8,578 nucleotides of DNA from Solirubrobacterales bacterium (GTDB lineage Bacteria; Actinomycetota; Thermoleophilia; Solirubrobacterales; 70-9), in assembly GCA_030152805.1 (NCBI GenBank), contig JASLIG010000028.1, positions 1 through 8,578 on the forward strand, in the 5' to 3' direction. This document shows positions 4,948-8,578 of the stretch, piece after piece; positions within the stretch are counted from its first letter, which is position 1; each line of letters opens with the position of its first letter. The position numbers and the translations under genes were made by a program. Below the pieces are notes generated by a model. The model saw nothing but the letters and a program-made list of their open reading frames with translations, made no database searches and was not told the origin of the DNA.

Positions 4948-5107
4948 TCAGCGAGTTCGAGTTGCCACCAGGCGCAGGCCGACGTCCAGCGCGGTTAGCT
5001 TGCGCAGATGGCCGTATCGCTCGTCCCGGAGCATCTCGGGGCGGGCCCAGAGGGCGGCGCACCTCGCCGTAGCCACGCCCGAGCCGGTCGTACGGGGTCG
5101 CGCTCAC
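4948..5107 (-). pseudogene. SAM-dependent methyltransferase remnant (both ends, middle deleted)
   Basis: On the minus strand, GTG 5107 opens VSATPYDRLGRGYGEVRRP, which resembles the start of class I methyltransferases (YDxxGxGYxxxRRPDPR). About 19 codons in, the frame shifts. The next frame reads RPEMLRDERYGHLRKLTALD, then VGLRLVATRTR and a TGA at 4950-4948, which resembles the C-terminal LDxGxRLVVA end of the same family. The SAM-binding core (about 180 residues) is missing. This is the scar of a deleted gene that read away from rpmG. Confidence 0.5.
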
Positions 5108-5150
5108 GAGCCAACTCTAGATGCGTCCAGGGCGCTATCCTTCGCTCCAG

Positions 5151-5175
5151 CCTCGCGCTCCGGCCCGAGGTTTTT
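5151..5175 (+). terminator. Possible weak hairpin-plus-T-run upstream of rpmG
   Basis: CCTCG (5151-5155) pairs with CGAGG (5166-5170) across a 10-base loop and is followed at once by TTTTT (5171-5175). The stem can gain two weaker pairs but stays short. It could end read-through from the left or act as an attenuator before rpmG. It may also be coincidental. Confidence 0.25.
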
Positions 5176-5208
5176 CCTTGTAAGGCGTCCATCCAATCGA
5201 GGGAGTAA

Positions 5209-5373
5209 ATGGCTCGCGGAGATGTCCGCATCGCGGTGACGCTGGCTTGCGAAGACTGCAAGCGGCGCAACTACCAGACGAACAAGTCCCGGCGCAACTC
5301 GCCGGATCGCATCGAGCTGCGCAAGTTCTGTCGCTGGTGCGGCAAGCACACGGCGCACAAGGAGACGCGCTAG
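5209..5373 (+). CDS. rpmG: 50S ribosomal protein L33
   Basis: This gene encodes 54 residues from ATG 5209, preceded by GAGGGAG. MARGDVRIAVTLACEDCKRR begins the standard bacterial L33 fold. Two CxxC pairs, CEDC (14-17) and CRWC, make this the zinc-binding (C+) form. The centre reads NYQTNKSRRNSPDRIELRKF and the end GKHTAHKETR, all expected. L33 is a small protein of the large ribosomal subunit near the exit site. It heads the secE-nusG-rplKAJL run, as in many actinobacteria and other bacteria, and its stop is only five bases from the secE start. A TATCCT at 5136-5141 fits TANNNT and could be its -10 box, without a good -35. The tRNA genes or tuf often found upstream are not present here. Confidence 0.95.
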   Translation: MARGDVRIAVTLACEDCKRRNYQTNKSRRNSPDRIELRKFCRWCGKHTAHKETR

Positions 5374-5378
5374 CTCCA

Positions 5379-5903
5379 ATGGCCAAGACGCGCGCACAGC
5401 GCAAGGCTGAGCGCCGGGCTCGCGAAGAGCAGGAGCGCAAGCGCGTCGGCGCCGAGCGCACCGCCGAGTCGCACGCCCAGCACGACACCCAGGTGCCGGT
5501 CTCCGGCGAGGTCGCCGAGATCGAGGCGGTCGAGGCCGGCATGGCCGCCGGCGCACCCGAGACCGCGCTTGAAACTCCGGACGCTCCCAAGTCTTCCCGC
5601 GCCGAAAAACGGGCTGAGGCGAAGGCGCTGAAGGAAGGCGAAAAGCGCAAGCGCGCCGAGCAGAAGCGCCGCGAGAGCGAGCAGCTCGCCAAGAAGCAGA
5701 AGCAGGCGCAGGCGGAACGCCAGCGCGGCGGCGTGATCGGCTTTCTCGTCTCCTGCTGGGCCGAGCTGAAAAAGGTCCAGTGGCCCGACCGCGACACGCT
5801 GGTTCAGGCGACCGCCGTCACCGTCATCTTCGTCGCGGTCGCCGCCACCTACCTGGGCGCGCTCGACGCCGTCTTCAACTTCCTCGTCAAGCAGATCCTC
5901 TAG
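5379..5903 (+). CDS. secE: Preprotein translocase subunit SecE with long N-terminal extension
   Basis: This gene encodes 174 residues from ATG 5379, five bases after rpmG; an AAGGAG inside the end of rpmG can serve as its ribosome-binding site. SecE clamps SecY in the inner-membrane Sec channel. The conserved part is residues about 118-174: VIGFLVSCWAELKKVQWPDR (119-138), the amphipathic surface helix with the invariant KKVxWP motif, then one membrane segment (about 142-162) and FNFLVKQIL. The preceding ~115 residues are an unusual cytoplasmic extension in three parts: a basic start (KTRAQRKAERRAREEQERKR), an Ala/Glu-rich linker (about 30-70), and a second Lys/Arg/Glu-rich helix (72-116) likely to form a coiled coil. 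Minimal SecE proteins are about 60 residues. The start is preferred over the in-frame ATG 5247, which would overlap rpmG in another frame. Confidence 0.93.
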   Translation: MAKTRAQRKAERRAREEQERKRVGAERTAESHAQHDTQVPVSGEVAEIEAVEAGMAAGAPETALETPDAPKSSRAEKRAEAKALKEGEKRKRAEQKRRESEQLAKKQKQAQAERQRGGVIGFLVSCWAELKKVQWPDRDTLVQATAVTVIFVAVAATYLGALDAVFNFLVKQIL

Positions 5904-5931
5904 CGGATCCTCAAAAGCAAAGGCTTCCAAG

Positions 5932-6456
5932 ATGTATCGCTGGTACGTGATCAACACCTACTCGGGGCACGAGAACAAGGTCAAGCACAACCTCGAGCAC
6001 CGGGTTCAGACGATGAGCCAGAACCGCAACGTGCGCCAGGTCGTCGTGCCAACCGAGCAGGTGATGGAGCTCGGCAAGGACGGCCAGAAAGAACCGAAGG
6101 AGAAGCGCACGATGCCGGGCTACGTGCTGGTCAACATGGAGATGACCGACGACGCCTGGGGCTTGGTCAAGAACACCCCCGGCGTGACCGGCTTCGTCGG
6201 CTCGCGAAACAAGCCCGTGCCGCTCTCCAAACCGGAGGTGGACCGTCTCCTGCACCGCGAGACGGCGGAGCGCCCGCGCACCCAGGCCCAGTTCTCGATC
6301 GGCGAGTCGGTCAAGGTCGTCTCCGGCCCGCTCTCCGATTTCTCCGGCGAGATCGCCGAGATCAACGAGGACGCGGCCAAACTCAAGGTCCTGGTTTCGA
6401 TCTTCGGCCGTGAGACGCCGGTCGAGGTCGGCTATGACCAGGTGAAGAAGATTTAG
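5932..6456 (+). CDS. nusG: Transcription termination/antitermination protein NusG
   Basis: This gene encodes 174 residues from ATG 5932, with AAAGG upstream. NusG binds the RNA polymerase clamp, modulates pausing and links transcription to Rho or the ribosome. The N-terminal NGN domain covers about residues 1-110 and shows WYVINTYSGHENKVKHNLE (4-22), VVVPTEQVMEL, TMPGYVLVNMEMTDDAW and NTPGVTGFVGSRNKPVPLS. The C-terminal KOW domain (about 120-174) shows FSIGESVKVVSGPLSDFSG, followed by LKVLVSIFGRETPVEV. It is standard in length and content, without the domain insertions seen in some thermophile NusG proteins. It lies 28 bases after secE, the conserved pairing. Confidence 0.97.
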   Translation: MYRWYVINTYSGHENKVKHNLEHRVQTMSQNRNVRQVVVPTEQVMELGKDGQKEPKEKRTMPGYVLVNMEMTDDAWGLVKNTPGVTGFVGSRNKPVPLSKPEVDRLLHRETAERPRTQAQFSIGESVKVVSGPLSDFSGEIAEINEDAAKLKVLVSIFGRETPVEVGYDQVKKI

Positions 6457-6468
6457 CCCGGCGCCCGC

Positions 6469-6474
6469 TACCCT
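6469..6474 (+). promoter_or_regulatory. Candidate -10 element just upstream of rplK
   Basis: TACCCT fits TANNNT and ends 11 bases before the rplK ATG. The 29-base gap between nusG and rplK has no Shine-Dalgarno-like purine run, so a promoter giving a leaderless or very short-leader rplK mRNA is plausible. No convincing -35 box is visible. Confidence 0.25.
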
Positions 6475-6485
6475 CTCCGATCCCG

Positions 6486-6908
6486 ATGGCGAAAAAGGTC
6501 CTCACTCAGATCAAGCTGCAGATCTCCGCAGGCTCGGCCAACCCGGCCCCCCCGGTCGGCCCCGCGCTGGGTCAGCACGGCGTCAACATCATGGAGTTCT
6601 GCAAGGCGTTCAACGCCCAGACCCAGTCCGAGGGCGGCACGATCATCCCGGTCGAGATCACCGTCTACGAGGACCGATCCTTCACCTTCATCACCAAGAC
6701 ACCCCCGGCAGCAGTGCTGATCAAGGAGGCGATCGGGATCAAGAAGGGCTCCGGCGAGCCCCACGTCAACAAGGTCGGCACGATCTCGATGGAGCAGGTG
6801 CGCCAGATCGCCGAGCGCAAGATGCCCGACCTAAACGCCAACGACCTCGACGCCGCCTCGAAAATCATCGCCGGCACCGCCCGCTCGATGGGCGTCGACG
6901 TCCAGTAA
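6486..6908 (+). CDS. rplK: 50S ribosomal protein L11
   Basis: This gene encodes 140 residues from ATG 6486, the usual L11 length. L11 binds the GTPase-associated region of 23S rRNA with L10 and is needed for factor binding and the stringent response. The N-terminal domain shows IKLQISAGSANPAPPVGPAL (9-28) and GQHGVNIMEFCKAFN, with the proline-rich hinge. The C-terminal rRNA-binding domain shows GSGEPHVNKVGTISMEQVRQ and ends in IIAGTARSMGVDV. Unlike its neighbours it has no visible ribosome-binding site. rplA starts eight bases after its stop, so the two are co-transcribed. Confidence 0.98.
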   Translation: MAKKVLTQIKLQISAGSANPAPPVGPALGQHGVNIMEFCKAFNAQTQSEGGTIIPVEITVYEDRSFTFITKTPPAAVLIKEAIGIKKGSGEPHVNKVGTISMEQVRQIAERKMPDLNANDLDAASKIIAGTARSMGVDVQ

Positions 6909-6916
6909 GGAACTTC

Positions 6917-7654
6917 ATGGCCCACGGCAAGCGCTACCGCAAACAGCTCGACAAGGTCCAGCGCGAGCGCGCCTACCCACCGGCCGAGGCGGTCTCGCTG
7001 GTTAAGGAGACCGCCAGCGCCGGCTTCGACGAGACGGTTGAGCTGCACGTGCTGCTCGGCGTCAACGTTCGCCACGCCGAGGAGCAGCTGCGCGGCACCT
7101 TGGCGCTGCCGCACGGTCTCGGCAAAGACGTCACCGTCGCGGTCTTCGCGCAGGGCCAGCAGGCGCGCGACGCCGAGGCGGCCGGCGCCGACTTCGTCGG
7201 CGGCGACGACCTCGCAAAGAAAGTCGAAGAGGAGGGCTGGACCGACTTCGACGTGGCGATCTCGACGCCGCAGATGATGGGCACGGTCGGCAAACTCGGT
7301 CGCGTGCTCGGCCCGCAGGGCAAGATGCCGAACCCGAAGGTCGGCACCGTCACCGACGACATCGAGAAAGCCGTTACCGAGTCAAAGGCGGGCAAGGTCG
7401 AATACCGCACCGACCGCCAAGCGATCGTCCACATGTCGATCGGCAAGGTCAGCCTCGAGGCCGAGAAGCTGCTGGAGAACTTCACCGCGGTGATGGAGGA
7501 GATCGTCCGCGCCAAGCCCTCGTCCGCGAAAGGCCGCTACGTCGTCACCTGCACGCTGACGACGACGATGGGTCCCGGGATCCGGGTCGATGCATCCAAG
7601 ATCGGCGACCGCGACGAAGTGGCGAGCGTGGCCCAGGAGCCCGTAACGGCCTAG
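6917..7654 (+). CDS. rplA: 50S ribosomal protein L1
   Basis: This gene encodes 245 residues from ATG 6917, eight bases after rplK; AAGGA sits at the end of rplK. L1 forms the mobile L1 stalk that helps release deacylated tRNA, and in many bacteria it also represses its own operon by binding the mRNA. Visible motifs are GKRYRKQLDKV at the start, FDETVELHVLLGVN, GADFVGGDDLAKKVEEEGWT, the signature GRVLGPQGKMPNPKVGTVT in the centre, and the C-terminal GPGIRVDASKI. Length is slightly above the usual 230-235, owing to a short C-terminal tail (GDRDEVASVAQEPVTA). It is followed by the structured leader of rplJ. Confidence 0.98.
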   Translation: MAHGKRYRKQLDKVQRERAYPPAEAVSLVKETASAGFDETVELHVLLGVNVRHAEEQLRGTLALPHGLGKDVTVAVFAQGQQARDAEAAGADFVGGDDLAKKVEEEGWTDFDVAISTPQMMGTVGKLGRVLGPQGKMPNPKVGTVTDDIEKAVTESKAGKVEYRTDRQAIVHMSIGKVSLEAEKLLENFTAVMEEIVRAKPSSAKGRYVVTCTLTTTMGPGIRVDASKIGDRDEVASVAQEPVTA

Positions 7655-7655
7655 T

Positions 7656-7773
7656 CCTCTACACTGCGCCGTCGCGCACCCCAGACCACCGGCAGCCCGC
7701 CGACGGGCCGATTCCGTCCACTGCCTGGACGTTTTCCGGCCTACTGGCAGCGGAAGCCCGGTGTAGGTGAGAG
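7656..7773 (+). promoter_or_regulatory. L10 leader-type RNA upstream of rplJ
   Basis: The 119 bases between rplA and rplJ can fold extensively. CTACAC (7659-7664) pairs perfectly with GTGTAG (7761-7766), closing the element five bases before the GGTGAG-type ribosome-binding region. Inside are a GCCCG/CGGGC hairpin (7695-7699/7704-7708), GGCAG (7691-7695) opposite CTGCC (7721-7725) or alternatively a GTCCA/TGGAC hairpin (7716-7720/7726-7730), and TTCCG/CGGAA (7734-7738/7751-7755). AGACC (7683-7687) before the GGCAG strand resembles the conserved internal-loop sequence of L10 leaders. In other bacteria the L10-L7/L12 complex binds such leaders to repress rplJL. One caution is that TACACT (7660-7665) also fits a -10 box, which would place the 5' strand outside an internally initiated transcript. 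Confidence 0.7.
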
Positions 7774-8550
7774 ATGAACCGAGACGAGAAGGCAACAGCC
7801 ATAGAGGAGATCGCCGCCGATATCGAGGCGGCCGAGGCGATCTTCGCTGTCGACTACCGGGGCATCAGCGTTCCCCAGGCGGCCGAGCTGCGCTCGAAAC
7901 TGCGCGAGGCCGATGCCAGCTTCCGCATCGTCAAGAACCGGCTGACGAAAATTGCCGCTGGCAAAGTCGGCGAGGAGCGCCTCGCCGAGCTGCTGCAGGG
8001 TCCGACCGCGCTCGCTTTCGTGCGCGGCGACACCGCCCAGGCGGCGAAGGCGATCTCGAGCTTCAACAAAGAGCACGACGTGCTCACCTACAAGGGCGGT
8101 TTCATGGACGCCACCAGCCTCGACGAGGACGCCTTCAAGGCGATCTCGAGGCTGCCCGGTCGTGACGTCCTCAACGGGCAGTTCGCCGGCATCGTCGCCA
8201 GCCCGCTGACCGGCCTGGTCCGCGGCCTGGGCTCGATGATCCAGGGGCTAGCGTTGCAGCTGGGGCAAATTGCCGAGAAGGGGCTCGTTACTGGCGAGGC
8301 ACCGGCCGAGTCGGCCGCGGGTCCTGTCGCGGCAGAGGACTCCTCGTCCTCGCAAGCTGCGGGCGAGGAGCCCACCGCCACGCCACCCGCGGCCGAGGTG
8401 GAGGGGACCCCGCAGGACGAGGCGCCTGAGGCTGGCGATCAGCCAGCTGCCGAGGCAAAAGCTGAGGAGCCCGCTGCTGAGGAGGCAAAAGCTGAGGAGT
8501 CGGAGGATGACACCGCCGACGATGAGACTTCAAAGGAAGAGGAGGAGTAA
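7774..8550 (+). CDS. rplJ: 50S ribosomal protein L10 with long acidic C-terminal tail
   Basis: This gene encodes 258 residues from ATG 7774; typical L10 is 165-180. L10 is the base of the L7/L12 stalk on the large subunit. Residues 1-172 are a normal L10: AIFAVDYRGISVPQAAELRS (22-41), FRIVKNRLTKIAA (50-62), LLQGPTALAFV (73-83), YKGGFMD (106-112), LPGRDVLNGQFAGIVASPLT (127-146), and a C-terminal helix (about 147-168) that should bind L7/L12 dimers. Residues 173-258 are a low-complexity Ala/Pro/Glu/Asp tail ending ESEDDTADDETSKEEEE. It contains the repeated hexapeptide EAKAEE at 227 and 237. Such tails occur in some actinobacteria; their role is unclear. The rplL start lies five bases after the stop, with AGGAGG inside the tail codons as its ribosome-binding site. 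Confidence 0.96.
   Translation: MNRDEKATAIEEIAADIEAAEAIFAVDYRGISVPQAAELRSKLREADASFRIVKNRLTKIAAGKVGEERLAELLQGPTALAFVRGDTAQAAKAISSFNKEHDVLTYKGGFMDATSLDEDAFKAISRLPGRDVLNGQFAGIVASPLTGLVRGLGSMIQGLALQLGQIAEKGLVTGEAPAESAAGPVAAEDSSSSQAAGEEPTATPPAAEVEGTPQDEAPEAGDQPAAEAKAEEPAAEEAKAEESEDDTADDETSKEEEE
8452..8499 (+). repeat. Short in-frame direct repeat in the rplJ tail
   Basis: The 18 bases GAGGCAAAAGCTGAGGAG occur exactly at 8452-8469 and 8482-8499, a spacing of 30 bases or ten codons. Both are in frame and encode EAKAEE. The codons (GCA, AAA, GCT) are more AT-rich than in the rest of rplJ. This suggests tail growth by slippage. Confidence 0.8.
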
Positions 8551-8555
8551 GCGAA

Positions 8556-8578
8556 GTGGCAACCAAGGTTTCGACAGA
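8556..8578 (+). CDS. rplL: 50S ribosomal protein L7/L12 (3' partial)
   Basis: GTG 8556 follows the rplJ stop by five bases and is preceded by AGGAGG at the end of rplJ. Only seven full codons (VATKVST) are visible before the window ends. The start sequence, the gene order and the expected partner of L10 all point to rplL, the acidic stalk protein that recruits translation factors. Too little is present to judge the protein itself. Confidence 0.75.

Noticed and set aside
1..8578. CRISPR array, phage genes or a known defence operon
   Set aside because: No regularly spaced short repeats, no Cas, nuclease or structural phage proteins. The repeats present are the gene-sized inverted copies and a short repeat in rplJ.

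Overview
This is a GC-rich bacterial window, most likely from an actinobacterium and probably class Thermoleophilia or a relative. The lineage is inferred from the high GC, the DUF6325 plus SHOCT gene pair, the rpmG-secE-nusG-rplK-rplA-rplJ-rplL order, a SecE with a long charged N-terminal extension, and candidate promoters placed directly at start codons. No rRNA or other direct taxonomic marker is present.

Region 1 (1-1627) is a rearranged family of small genes. A DUF6325 gene followed by a SHOCT-type small gene occurs three times: a 5'-truncated plus-strand copy whose SHOCT gene is broken (1-533), an inverted copy on the minus strand (about 488-946), and a complete plus-strand copy (929-1627). 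Copies 2 and 3 form a near-perfectly registered inverted repeat with arms of about 440 bp, symmetric about position 937.5, with only about 14 nt between the arms. The copies differ at several amino-acid positions, so this is not a simple recent duplication.

Region 2 (1628-3450) holds a SRPBCC/polyketide-cyclase-like protein and an acyl-CoA dehydrogenase. A tRNA T-arm-like fragment lies between them.

Region 3 (3482-5107) looks like an old insertion zone. It starts with a tRNA gene that has a Glu (UUC) anticodon and about 21 extra nucleotides in the D-loop. Next comes a frameshifted, internally deleted remnant of an IS110-family transposase. Two genes of lower GC follow: a CYTH-domain class IV adenylate-cyclase-like protein and a four- or five-helix membrane protein. 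The zone ends with a minus-strand scar of a SAM-dependent methyltransferase reduced to its two ends. A short sequence resembling the tRNA 3' end lies at the right edge, so the zone may be bracketed by degenerate attachment-site repeats.

Region 4 (5209-8578) is the conserved transcription/translation cluster: rpmG (54 aa), secE, nusG, rplK, rplA, an L10-leader-type structured RNA, rplJ with a long acidic tail, and the first codons of rplL. All read rightward. This is housekeeping sequence; the notable points are the SecE and L10 extensions and the folded leader before rplJ.
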